Assembly: GCA_964035575.1 (NCBI GenBank)
Contig: OZ037839.1
Span: 1,501,220 to 1,565,219 of the forward strand
DNA length: 64,000 bases
Direction: 5' to 3'
DNA from: Rhynchopus sp. YZ270_cl-10
Lineage: Eukaryota > Euglenozoa > Diplonemea > Diplonemida > Diplonemidae
Shown: piece after piece, positions 1 to 10,025 of the stretch
How positions within the stretch are numbered: position 1 is the stretch's first letter
Layout of the letters: the number at the start of each line of letters is the position of its first letter
Notes under the pieces: generated by a model
Told to the model about the DNA's origin: nothing
The model's database searches: none
Seen by the model: only the letters and a program-made list of their open reading frames with translations
Made by a program: the position numbers and the translations under genes

Positions 1-1929
1 AGGCACAAAACATCTTTCAAATTTTATTTTGTTTTCCTTTTATTTCTCATTCTGAAGCCAAATTCCATTTTTATTTCATTTTTGATATATTTTTGGCTCG
101 AAGTGTTATTTTCCGACCACTTCTTGTCTACAATATTACAATGTTCAAAAAAAAGGGATACTTTTCTTCCTCCCCTTGAAGATGGATAATTCAAACACAT
201 TCCAAGATTTTCTCTAAGCACTGACGAGGGCTTAGTTAGTTTTCATCTTTGGCAACTTTCTCCCTCCCTCCCTCCGTCTCTCTCGAGGAATGATGCTTGC
301 AATTTTATTTTTGTCGATTTAGCAAATAAAGTGAGTGTTCTGTCACATAGGTTTTTTTTGTTTTTTTTTTGTTTTTGATAAAGGTGACTAAAGCATGCGA
401 GGTGCTGATGAGATTACTTAACGTTCAAAACATTAAGAAATCTAATCAGACTAACGCACGGTGTTAGGTTCATCTTATAAACCATTTTTTTTTTTTGTGT
501 GGTTGTCTGTTTTTAGGCACGAATTGCTGCATCAGCAACGGAACGTTGTGACACAAAGCAGTCGCCCTAGAGAGCAGAGTACCATTCGAAAAGGCAAACA
601 AAAATGCAAGAACAAAAGTACGGTGTGTGTAGGACAATGCGGGGCAGGTGATGAGCGTGGTGGAGGGGAATCGTTTTGCGTTTACTCTGCATCACTACCG
701 TTACACTGTGTTGCGTACACTGGAGTTGCCCCGCATGTGCCAGAAGATCTTCTTGTACTTTGAAAACGAATGTGATCAAGGTGACTAAGAGAGGCTTAAA
801 GATTGGTGAATAACCAATGTTCAAAACATTAAGTAATCTAATCAGACTAAGAGAGGCTTAGGGGCCATCTTAAAAACTTTATTTGCGGTCGAAGAAAAAA
901 AAGAAAAAAGGGTGGAGAGAAAGTGTAGGACCCAAATCTGCAAGCCTTTTTTTTTTTTTTTTTTGTACGAGTATCAGGGAAATAGCTTGGTTTTCCCCCA
1001 AAATCAGGAATTATGCGAAAACGAAATTTTTTTTCCGCCCGGTCGAAAGCGGTCAGTTGCGCTTCGCGCAAGCCTCCCTGAGTGGAGAGACGAAAGGTCA
1101 ATTTGCGAGATAACCAAAAACGGAATGTAATACCTTATTACGGAGCTTGGTCTTGCACCTTACGTTCCACTAACCGTATGGAAAAAAATAAATGGCGCCG
1201 CAGGCGAAAAAAAAATAGGGTACGGTGTAAAAATGCTGGTTTACAACCATACAGTCACTCAACAAACCCTTTTTTGCGGAGCAAAAAAGGAAAATGGCGC
1301 CGCAGGCAAAAAAAAAATTAAGGGGTACGGCACATCTGCAAGCGCAGCGAGCGAAAATTTTAAGGTTCCATCATTCCAGTCATCTGGGAGATCTGGGGGT
1401 CCGCGGGCGAGGGGCCCCCAAAAGTGCCCAAAAATCCCCTCTTTTTTTTTTTTTTTCCCCCCCCAAAAATCCAGAATTATGCGATGTCGCATAATTCGGT
1501 ATATGGAGCTATTTCCCTGACGAGTATGCAATACGTCTGGAAATGAAAGACGCGTTCTTCGGTTGCCATGAGTCTTACCGTTTCCCCTTCCCCCCTTTTG
1601 TGCTCCACCTCTCCATGCAATGGATGGATGGATGCGATCAACAAACAACAAACAACGAATAAATAAAGAAGGGGGGGTATTTCATTTTTTGAGAAAGCGG
1701 TTGTGTGTGTGTGCAGGCGTCGCGCTGACTTTCGGAATTTTTTTGTTTTTGAAAAATTGTGTTTCGGGCCTACGAGAATCTCCAATAAGCCCGGGGCAAA
1801 GGATAATTTTTAGCGCAAAGCCTGTGTGTGTGTGTTTATAATTTCTTTTTTTTGTTGTGGATCTTAAAAAAAAAATTGCTTCAAATTTTTATTTTTTGAG
1901 ATCTCAAAAAAAGCAGGATGGAAAGATTT
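1..1929. other. AT-rich intergenic DNA without a convincing gene
   Basis: Homopolymer T and A tracts dominate and no reading frame looks coding. Visible structure: a duplicated segment of about 105 bp (381-482 and 778-882), an inverted pair (963-1025 against 1470-1530) containing CAGGGAAATAGCT and its complement, an 11-bp perfect hairpin GAATTATGCGA/TCGCATAATTC at about 1472-1498, and two copies of a GC-rich block AATGGCGCCGCAGGC (1188-1205 and 1293-1310) beside TTTTGCGGAGCAAAA. Confidence 0.6.
381..882 (+). repeat. Duplicated segment carrying the AGAGGCTTAG motif
   Basis: Positions 381-482 and 778-882 share the order AAGGTGACTAA, then GTTCAAAACATTAAG, then TCTAATCAGACTAA, then TTAGG and CATCTTA followed by A/T-rich DNA. 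The closing part (GAGGCTTAGGTTCATCTTATAAA in the best copies) recurs far away near 32906-32950 and 60055-60098, so this is one site of a dispersed motif family rather than a purely local duplication. Confidence 0.6.
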
Positions 1930-2270
1930 AAAGGGGCCCCCCGAATAAGTTCCCCCCCAAATAATAGGTATTTTCCCAAATAACTTCTTTTTTTTCCAGA
2001 TTTTAGGTGCCGAAAAAGTTACCGAATAACTTCGCCCCCTCCCACTTCCTTTTTTATTTTTCAAAATTTCCCCCAAACTGATAGGGTACTGTGTATTTTT
2101 TTTTGCGGAGCAAAAAAAAGCAATATATAATGGCGCCGCAGGCGAAAAAAATTTATGGTACGGTGTTTGCCCAAATAACTTCCCCCCCAAATAACTTCGA
2201 TTCCAAATAACTTCTTTTATTCTTCGAGCAAACACCCCCCAAATAAAGAACTTATTCGGGGGGCCCCTTT
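1930..2270. mobile_element. MITE-like element with 23-bp perfect terminal inverted repeats
   Basis: The left end AAAGGGGCCCCCCGAATAAG (continuing TTC) is the exact reverse complement of the right end, which finishes at 2270. Both sides are flanked by ATTT (1926-1929 and 2271-2274), a plausible 4-bp target duplication. The inside has direct repeats of CAAATAACTTC and one copy of the GCGGAGC / GGCGCCGCAGGC block. There is no coding capacity, so it would depend on a transposase in trans. Superfamily not assigned. Confidence 0.65.
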
Positions 2271-2316
2271 ATTTGGCGTTTCTTCTTTTTCTTTTTCTTT
2301 TTTTTTCCTTTTTCTC

Positions 2317-5300
2317 CAGGGTCCTCAACCGTAGACAAAGTCTGGCCACAGATTTGTCTAAGTTAAAAAAAAAGGCTAAAAAAAAATTTTCGCGCTCCGC
2401 GCGAAAAGGTCCTGTACAAAGCTAAAAATTGGGGGCTTTTTTTTTTTGTGTTGCTTTTTCGAAACTCGTTAAGTGGTCTTTTCATTTCAATAGAAGAGTT
2501 CGACAAATGAACAATCACACCCCACCCCACCCCTTCGCCCCACCCGTACCCCTAACCCCATTGTCCCCCCAACCTGATAAGCATCACACAGAAACTCTAA
2601 CCTTCTTTCTTTTAAAGGCTTCAAAAATCCTTTGGATTTGGTCAGGCGTAAATTTATTCTCATTTGTCTCTGCCTGTTTGCACATAAGAATGCATAGCAG
2701 ACTTGAATCCAGCAGTTTGTTTCTGTAGCTATTCTTGACGTACTTCATGCCGTTGAAGCAGCGCTCGTCTTCAACTGATGTGACGGGGATTGACAACCCA
2801 AGCAAAACAAGATCCCTCATAATGGGGTAGGCGTCTCCTGCGGAACTTGTCAAGAATGTTGCGATCAGGTCCGAAGTGTCCTTTGTTGTAGTTCTCTTCG
2901 ACAAAACGTCCACCAGGATCCTCCATTCTTTCACAGCTACAGCTTTCTTTGTCTCCAGACTGTTCAGTTCTGGCGACTCCTCAACGAACGGTGTCGTGTC
3001 CACGCTCAGTAACGGCGTTGTTTGAGTGCGCGATATCACAGTATGCTCCGTCTTGGAGTACTCTGGTCTCCCACGCGTCTTCTCGCCCACAACATCGTAC
3101 TTTTTGTACTCGAGTGTATGCAGCTCAGTAAATTCCTCGATGAGCTTCTTCACCTCGGTGTTGCCGTAGATCGCCAGCCCGTCCGCGTTAGCAGGGAGGT
3201 TGCGGATGTCGAATACTGAGAAGCATCTCACAATGTCCATGTTCACGAATCGTTCACTGAGGCACTTCAGCAGCTCCTTGAGGTATGGCTTGCAGACCGT
3301 GTCGTGATGAATCGCAAAGTTCCGACGGGAAAGTTTTGTACCGTGGCATTGATTATACCTCGGTACCCATTCTGGGTAGAACGGGAACATGTTCGGGTTG
3401 GTTTCAAGCAACGACAATGACGCAACACATTTGTCGATGTGGCTGCAAACGGTGAGCAGGTTTGTGTTCCTGCTCTGGAGCGACGTCGACAGCACGTTCA
3501 ACTCGTCCAGGACCACCGTCATGAAGGACAACGTTGCAAAAAAACCGGGCTCTTTGATGTGCTGCGCGATGAACGGTGCTTCCACGTCGCCGGCCTCTCC
3601 AAGCTTGCACAGGGCGCTGTGCACGGCGGGGTACTCCTTGCGGACGGTGCTGCAACACCTGCCGTTGGTGAGCCACCGGGTGTCACCCGGCTTTGCGATG
3701 AGGATGTCACAGTACTCACACAAGTCGCGAAGTTCCTCCAGCATCTCCTCCAGGGTGTCGAGCTTAATCTTGGATCCCGAAAAAAAAACCCACACCCACC
3801 GCAGGCCGTCGAAGAACCGGGTAATCTCCGGCGATTTCCCCTCTGCCGCTGCTTCTGGGCCACAGAGTGCGAGGGAGTGTGCGTAGCACCAGGTGAAGAG
3901 GGCGCCTGGGTTTATGTCTGCACGGATTTGTTGTTGGCAGCCCTTGTTCGAGGAACGCATTGCCGATGCGCCATCAAACGAGCATCCACTCATCTTCCCG
4001 TAGTCGAGCCCGAGCTGGTCTATCCACTTCGTCAGCAACGACGCGTAACCAGCCCCCGTCTGGTCCTTCAGCTCACCCATCATGATGAGCTTCTCGACGG
4101 GGGTGGCACCGACCATGTATCGCACGACGAAGACGAGTTGCTCCTTCTTGCTGACGTCGCGTGAGCAATCCCCCGACAGGCCCCAGAAACGGGAGGCTTT
4201 GACCTGCTTGAGGAGGTCTTCTGTCAACACCTCCGTGATGCAGGACATGATCTCTAAGACTGCACCGCAGCTGAGATAGCGTATTTGTTGTCTGAGGTAT
4301 GCCTCCATGTCGGTGCACTCCAGCTTGTCTGCGAAAAAACTCAGAAACTCCTCCAAGTTAGAGTGCCCTACACCTTTGCGCGCGAGGAAAACAATAACCT
4401 CAATGCATATTTTCAGCATTTTTTGGTTGAACTCGACTTCTTTGTCGCTGTTGGCGTGCAACGTGTGAAGCACGGTTCCATTGGAAGCCTGCAGAGCGGC
4501 AGCCTTCACGAGACGTTGGTGTTTGGGGTCGCCTGCATGCGCAGGGAGGTCTCTGGCGAGCTTGGTCTTTGCATGAGAGAAAGCACCACAATACAAGCAC
4601 TTGAACTTGTCTTCACCCACCACCAACCAGGGGGAAAAACGGTTCAAATGGCCCTGCACCGTGCTCTCCCGCAGACCCATACAACCTTTCTCCTGCGCTT
4701 CGCGTTTACGTTTCAGCGTGTTGGTGGAGTCGGTGTTCGCTGGTGCGGTCGTGGTGTTCGTGAGGTTGGGATTGTTCGTGTTGGAGTGCGTGGGACCTAA
4801 GAAGACAACATCGCCGTCAGAAGAGTACTCGTCGACATCATCGATTTCCATTGCTGCCTCGGGTTGCTCGGATGCTGCGTTGCGTCTCACTGGCACACAT
4901 TGCTCCTCCTCCTCTTCTTCGGACGTTGAATCCACGTACTTAACAGCACTCACCTGTGGAGCCATCATCACCACACGTTTCTTCACCTTCTTGCCTTGCG
5001 ACACCTGGCTCTGCACAGACACGGCAGAGGCATCGCTGTCTCCCCCCTTCTCTGCTTCGTTCATGGCGAACTCATGCGCCTCCGCAACGATCGTCAGGAT
5101 CGTCTTCCGCTTGCTCCCCTCCCTGTCGTCGTCCGCCAGTTTGGCGCGATCAAACTCCTTCAACCAGAGTTTGAGCACCTTGTTGGTGTCGTTCTGGTGG
5201 TTTTTAAACCCCCTCACCGTCCCCTCCGCCACAAGAAAAAGGTGAAGGGAAGCGAGCCGGGGTGTCGGACCATCGGGGATGGACTTGTACTTGCCTGAAG

Positions 5301-5687
5301 ACCACAGGTCGTAGTGCGTATCCCCTTTGTTGGGTTCCACCACACGTACCACAGGTGCCGCAACAGCTCCCTTCTTGAACATGGACACGATGGTGGGCTG
5401 TGCTTTGGAGGTCTTGGCAGTGGCAGGCATTTTTGCGGATGAGTTTGTTCAATTGTAGTTAGTCTGAGGAGGTGGCTTGTGTGGGTGGGTACAATGGGGT
5501 CCGCGCAGGTGAGGACTGAGGGAGTCTTGAGGGAACTCATTTTTTTTTTTGTTTTCAGTAAAGCTTCTTCTCTTTCAAACCACCCAAAAACCCAAAACCC
5601 AGGTTTTGTCTAACTTAGACAAAGCGTTTTTCAAAAAAAAAAAAATTGTCTAAGTTAAGGCCTAACTTAGACAGGTTGAGGACCCTG
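2317..5687 (-). mobile_element. Full-length hAT DNA transposon, copy 1
   Basis: The ends are CAGGGTCCTCAACC (2317) and GGTTGAGGACCCTG (to 5687), a typical hAT terminal inverted repeat. The 8-bp target duplication TTTTTCTC is exact at 2309-2316 and 5688-5695. Sub-terminal DNA carries several TTGTCTAAGTTA units. At the right end these form a 27-bp perfect palindrome centred on AGGCCT and a shorter TTGTCTAACTTAGACAA palindrome, probable transposase binding sites. The element is 3371 bp with one intact transposase gene, so it looks autonomous and recent. Confidence 0.95.
2584..5430 (-). CDS. hAT family transposase (948 aa), copy 1
   Basis: Transposase of a cut-and-paste hAT element, acting on the terminal repeats around it. 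A zinc finger of BED/TTF type is seen at about residues 275-306 (C278, C281, H298, H304). The RNase H-like catalytic domain shows the first Asp in GDCSRDVSKKEQL (D421), the second in CSFDGASAM (D486), a WCYAHSLAL block near 514 and DTRWLTNG near 583. The C-terminal dimerisation region has LSIPVTSVEDERCF with the catalytic Glu near 889. The N-terminal 250 residues include an acidic run and KRKRE near 240. The frame is open throughout and starts at an ATG 240 bp inside the right end. It differs from the second copy by one residue seen (L915 here, H there). Confidence 0.93.
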   Translation of the reverse strand: MPATAKTSKAQPTIVSMFKKGAVAAPVVRVVEPNKGDTHYDLWSSGKYKSIPDGPTPRLASLHLFLVAEGTVRGFKNHQNDTNKVLKLWLKEFDRAKLADDDREGSKRKTILTIVAEAHEFAMNEAEKGGDSDASAVSVQSQVSQGKKVKKRVVMMAPQVSAVKYVDSTSEEEEEEQCVPVRRNAASEQPEAAMEIDDVDEYSSDGDVVFLGPTHSNTNNPNLTNTTTAPANTDSTNTLKRKREAQEKGCMGLRESTVQGHLNRFSPWLVVGEDKFKCLYCGAFSHAKTKLARDLPAHAGDPKHQRLVKAAALQASNGTVLHTLHANSDKEVEFNQKMLKICIEVIVFLARKGVGHSNLEEFLSFFADKLECTDMEAYLRQQIRYLSCGAVLEIMSCITEVLTEDLLKQVKASRFWGLSGDCSRDVSKKEQLVFVVRYMVGATPVEKLIMMGELKDQTGAGYASLLTKWIDQLGLDYGKMSGCSFDGASAMRSSNKGCQQQIRADINPGALFTWCYAHSLALCGPEAAAEGKSPEITRFFDGLRWVWVFFSGSKIKLDTLEEMLEELRDLCEYCDILIAKPGDTRWLTNGRCCSTVRKEYPAVHSALCKLGEAGDVEAPFIAQHIKEPGFFATLSFMTVVLDELNVLSTSLQSRNTNLLTVCSHIDKCVASLSLLETNPNMFPFYPEWVPRYNQCHGTKLSRRNFAIHHDTVCKPYLKELLKCLSERFVNMDIVRCFSVFDIRNLPANADGLAIYGNTEVKKLIEEFTELHTLEYKKYDVVGEKTRGRPEYSKTEHTVISRTQTTPLLSVDTTPFVEESPELNSLETKKAVAVKEWRILVDVLSKRTTTKDTSDLIATFLTSSAGDAYPIMRDLVLLGLSIPVTSVEDERCFNGMKYVKNSYRNKLLDSSLLCILMCKQAETNENKFTPDQIQRIFEAFKRKKVRVSV

Positions 5688-5695
5688 TTTTTCTC

Positions 5696-6645
5696 CTTCT
5701 AATATTTTTCTTTTTGGCCTCAACGAGGTTTCTCTCCCCAATCCGGACACAGGTCCCTTTTGGTGTTTTTCTGTTCTTTTTTTTCTTTTATTATTTTTAC
5801 ATTCTTTATTGTTTTCTTCCTCCTTCCCTCATCATGGTCTCATAAAAACCCCCCTTTATGCAAGATGATTACTCCGTGATAGGATCAAGTTCATCTTACC
5901 ATTTCCCCTTCTCTTTTTTGTCTGGCTGTACCCTCTTTTTTCAACCCCCCCTTTTTTTTTTTTTCTTTTTTTGTTTTCGTTTCTTTCAACGAAGACAGGC
6001 AAATAAACAAACAAATAACAAGGACATTTGACAGTGGCTGAGAAAGAGGATAAGTCGTAATCTCATACAAAGTAACGCGCCCTTCCTCTCCAACTCCACG
6101 TCTACAAAACTATCAAGCAAAATTAAACAGAGCACAAAGCACTTTCAAAACATACAAAAAACATTTTCAAACTGCCCCTTCTCTTTTTTCAGATGTGTGT
6201 ACAACAGGCACACCATCTTGGAGATTTATGTTCTTCCCTTTTTCCTTTGTTTTAATTTTTTTTTTTCCTCGTCGATTTCACAAAGAGACAGACATTTTTT
6301 TGTTTTTTTTTTTTTAAGGGCGAAACGAAGTGGTAAAGATTACAACCATTTTTACAGAAAATAAAACCCGCAAAGAGACATTTTTATGGACACCTTTTTT
6401 CGAAAAAAAACATCTGAAGAAAGAAAGACCACGAAAAGTGGGGGGAAAAACAACAACAACAACAACATCATCCGCGAGTCTTTGTTGGGCGAATTTTTTT
6501 TTCTTCTTCTTGTATGATGGTGGTGATCTGACCCCTTTGTCCAGCCTGCATTTTTCTTCTTTTCCTCCTTTGTGCCGCCTTTCCTTGCGCCGCTGATGGA
6601 CAGGTGGGAAAAGCTGGATTTTTTTTTTTGCGAACATTTTGCTTT
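5696..6645. other. Intergenic, T-rich, no gene seen
   Basis: Long pyrimidine tracts. A TTCATCTTAC stretch near 5890 resembles part of the dispersed motif best seen at 32906-32950. No coding sequence is supported. Confidence 0.5.
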
Positions 6646-7007
6646 GGGAAGGCTCGTTTTTCCATTTAATGTTACAAAGTAACAATAAAGGGGGGGGGGA
6701 GGGGGTCCGACCGAAATCCGGGAAAAAAACTTTTTTTTTTGTAACAATGGCGGGAAAAAGTGGCTTTTTCCAACAACAAGAACTTGCCCATTTCGGCAGA
6801 TTGACCCCACCACAGTGCGGACGGATTCCGGAAATGCAAATGTGGGTGTTTTCGGATGTGCACATCCACTGCGCCTTGTTGTTACAATAAATGACAATTC
6901 GGAAAAACGGTTTTTCCGTGTAACATAGGGGGGTGGGGAGGGGGGGGTCAACGGGAAAAATGGTTTATTGTTACTTTGTAACATTAAAAGGAAAAACGAG
7001 CCTTCCC
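6646..7007. mobile_element. MITE-like element with about 45-bp inverted repeats
   Basis: The left end runs GGGAAGGCTCGTTTTTCC then ATTTAATGTTACAAAGTAACAATAAA. The right end is its near-perfect reverse complement ending CGAGCCTTCCC at 7007. The sub-terminal TGTTACAAAGTAACA is itself a hairpin. TTT flanks both ends, which is uninformative in this T-rich DNA. The interior carries the dispersed block GATTGACCCCACCAC...ATGCAAAT (about 6800-6845) found also in the 262-bp tandem array and near 52.1, 52.3 and 61.9 kb. Non-coding. Confidence 0.65.
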
Positions 7008-8978
7008 TTTTTCTTTTTTCTTTTTTTATTTAAATTCAACTAGACCAGTACCTCCCATACCCCACGGATGTGAGGCAACTGTTGCGAGCTTCATGACTCA
7101 TTTTTATTAATTTTTTTTTTGAAAATTTGGTTGTCTCCCCAATACATTTTTATTTTTTGGGGAGATAACGAGAAGTGTGGAGGGATTTTTCTTTTGTCCC
7201 TCCTCCTTCTTCCCCCCTTCTTCTTTCAAGAAGCTTTTCTGAAAGAATATTGGGTTATTCTTGAGATACATGTGTTTATGTGCTTTGAAAGCAAAGTGTG
7301 GAGAATTCGTTCAAAGGACAGCACATTTTTTTCCCCCCCCTCCCCGGTGTAAGTGTGTATGCATGTTTGGACACTTAACCAGCTTTTCAAATTGCCCTTT
7401 TCTTCGTCTTTGCCAGCACGGAATATGCAGACCCTGCTAAAAAAAATGGTATCTCGTAGGCGATATCTAGAAAGATACTGGCTACAACAAGAAGACGGTA
7501 AGGGTAAAAGAATTTTATGTATCGTCTTTTGAAAATGGACCAGAACAATCGTGGACCTTTTGGGATATTTTTTTTTTATGGACCAATTTTTCTGGTCCAT
7601 ATTTTTTCAAAAGACGGTATTTCGTGGAAATGTGAGTGAAAATGGAAAAGCTTTTTTTCAAAAAAAATCTGTCATCAAAACAACTACAAGAAGGGAGGGT
7701 GAGGGGAACGGCAAAGTGACACTTTACTTCTCGTATCTCATCTTTTTTTTTCTTCCCATCCCCCTCTCCAGGTCTGTTGCGCCCTGAAAACCCTCTGAAC
7801 ACCAACTCCAGAATTTTTTTTTTGTGTGTGTTTGAAATTTCAGTTACGGGAAATTCCATGACTGTTATCCCCCCTTTTTTTTGTGTGGTGTGTAACTTTA
7901 ACAGTGTAGCCAAAAAAGTGGTATAAAATGTACCGAGGAACTGCTTGTTAGACCCATTGCCCGTCTCTCAAGCAAATCCTAAATGGAGCGTGGTGATAGG
8001 GGTTTTCTTGAGGGCGCAACATTTTTTTTTCTTCAAAAAACAGAAACAAAACAACATAAAATAGGAAAAAACTGTTTGGTATAGTGAAGCTCATCTACAC
8101 TATTACAAACTAAAGTTTTCAAAAAAAAAAAAAAAAAGAACTATCTCCCCATCCCCTTTTGTTTATCCCCCCTTTTTTTTGAAGGCCAAGATGACTTCCC
8201 ACATAAGGCATTTGTTACTCCTCTTTTCCTTTTCCCTTTTTGAAATAATCCTTTTCCTTTTTTGAAGAGGGGGTAAATGCCGCTGGACGCCTTCATCTTC
8301 CTTTTAAATAATTTGTCTTGATCACTTTTTTGTATTTTGTTACCAAATTAACCTTGAAAAATATCCTCACTAAATAACAAAAACTGGTGGGAAAAAAAAA
8401 AGACACGATTGGATTCCAGATAATTTTTCTGAAAATTCATCGAAAGAAAAAAAATGTTTTAGTGTTTAGAATATCAATGATGTCTACACTAAAATTTATT
8501 AACCGTAAACACCCCAGGCCATATTTTCAGGACAACTAAAAAACTAAAGTGGTGCTTGGGGTGTGTAGGGTTATAACATAAAAAAAAATCACGCCTTTCT
8601 TTTCCTTGTACCCCCATTGTAGATGTGTGCACGTGAAGGCACGCACCTTTATAACTTTCAAAAAAAAAAAAAAAAAAAAAAAACGCGCGCTACTTTGCGA
8701 GCGGAAAGTGTCAAACGTCGTTCACCCCCTAACCATGCTCCGCAACACCACCACCCAACAGGCGAGAGAGATAGTGTGTGTGGAAGCGTCTAACGCATCA
8801 AAACAACTACAAGAAGGGAGGGTGAGGGAACGGCAACGTGACACTTTACTTCTCGTATCTCATCTTTTTTTTTTTTTTTTTTTTTTTTTGTGGAAGCGTC
8901 AACGCAAAAATACTAGTTTCTTGCCAATAGGAAATAGAAAAACGACTGACAGTGCCCGCAAAGCTTTTATTTATTTTT
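7008..8978. other. Intergenic, simple-sequence-rich
   Basis: No gene supported. It holds a small MITE (7522-7617), two copies of an 80-bp segment (7676-7753 and 8797-8880) beginning CAAAACAACTACAAGAAGGG, and two degenerate copies of the TATAGTG...TCTACACTA motif (8080-8128 and about 8477-8492). Confidence 0.5.
7522..7617. mobile_element. 96-bp MITE, probably Tc1/mariner-type (TA flanks)
   Basis: Ends TCGTCTTTTGAAAA and TTTTTTCAAAAGACGG form an inverted repeat, followed inward by TGGACCAGAA and TTCTGGTCCA. The dinucleotide TA lies on each side (7520-7521 and 7618-7619). Single ends of the same family occur at 46051 (left end) and at 55198 (right end, with GGTCCA blocks before it). Non-coding. 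Confidence 0.55.
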
Positions 8979-10025
8979 CAACTTACCTTCCTTCACCCCC
9001 CCTGTAAGGGCAACCGTAGGTGAAGTAAGGTATAGTATTGAAATCGATGTGGGGGGGGAGTAAAGGGTCAATTTTACAAAACCAGATTTTGAGGAAAATT
9101 TTAGCCGAAAATGGGCCCCACGTATAAGCAACCGGGCTCATATTTCTCAAAATTTAAGTGGTCAAAAAATTGTCCAATTTTCGAGATTGACCCCACCACT
9201 GCACGGGCGGAGCCCAAAAATGCAAATAAGGACCCTTTTTCAACTTACCTTCCTTCACCCCCCCTGTAAGGGCAACCGTAGGTGAAGTAAGGTATAGTAT
9301 TGAAATCGATGTGGGGGGGGAGTAAAGGGTCAATTTTACAAAACCAGATTTTGAGGAAAATTTTAGCCGAAAATGGGCCCCACGTATAAGCAACCGGGCT
9401 CATATTTCTCAAAATTTAAGTGGTCAAAAAATTGTCCAATTTTCGAGATTGACCCCACCACTGCACGGGCGGAGCCCAAAAATGCAAATAAGGACCCTTT
9501 TTCAACTTACCTTCCTTCACCCCCCCTGTAAGGGCAACCGTAGGTGAAGTAAGGTATAGTATTGAAATCGATGTGGGGGGGGGAGTAAAGGGTCAATTTT
9601 ACAAAACCAGATTTTGAGGAAAATTTTAGCCGAAAATGGGCCCCACGTATAAGCAACCGGGCTCATATTTCTCAAAATTTAAGTGGTCAAAAAATTGTCC
9701 AATTTTCGAGATTGACCCCACCACTGCACGGGCGGAGCCCAAAAATGCAAATAAGGACCCTTTTCAACTTACCTTCCTTCACCCCCCCTGTAAGGGCAAC
9801 CGTAGGTGAAGTAAGGTATAGTATTGAAATCGATGTGGGGGGGGAGTAAAGGGTCAATTTTACAAAACCAGATTTTGAGGAAAATTTTAGCCGAAAATGG
9901 GCCCCACGTATAAGCAACCGGGCTCATATTTCTCAAAATTTAAGTGGTCAAAAAATTGTCCAATTTTCGAGATTGACCCCACCACTGCACGGGCGGAGCC
10001 CAAAAATGCAAATAAGGACCCTTTT
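8979..10025. repeat. Four tandem copies of a 262-bp unit
   Basis: Unit starts at 8979, 9241, 9503 and 9765, an exact 262-bp period; the copies are almost identical (run lengths of G and T vary). Each unit contains GTAAGGGCAACCGTAGG, then a GCCGAAAATGGGCCCC block, then GATTGACCCCACCACTGCAC and AAAAATGCAAATAAGGACCC. A divergent dispersed copy lies at about 52082-52350. No coding sequence. Confidence 0.9.

Noticed and set aside
3439-5245. Plus-strand frames of 214-241 codons inside the hAT copies
   Set aside because: They are antisense to the intact transposase and have no recognisable domains.
6314-6984. Minus-strand frames of 183 and 210 codons
   Set aside because: Composed of translated poly-A/T and MITE sequence; both overlap an inverted-repeat element and share no domain.
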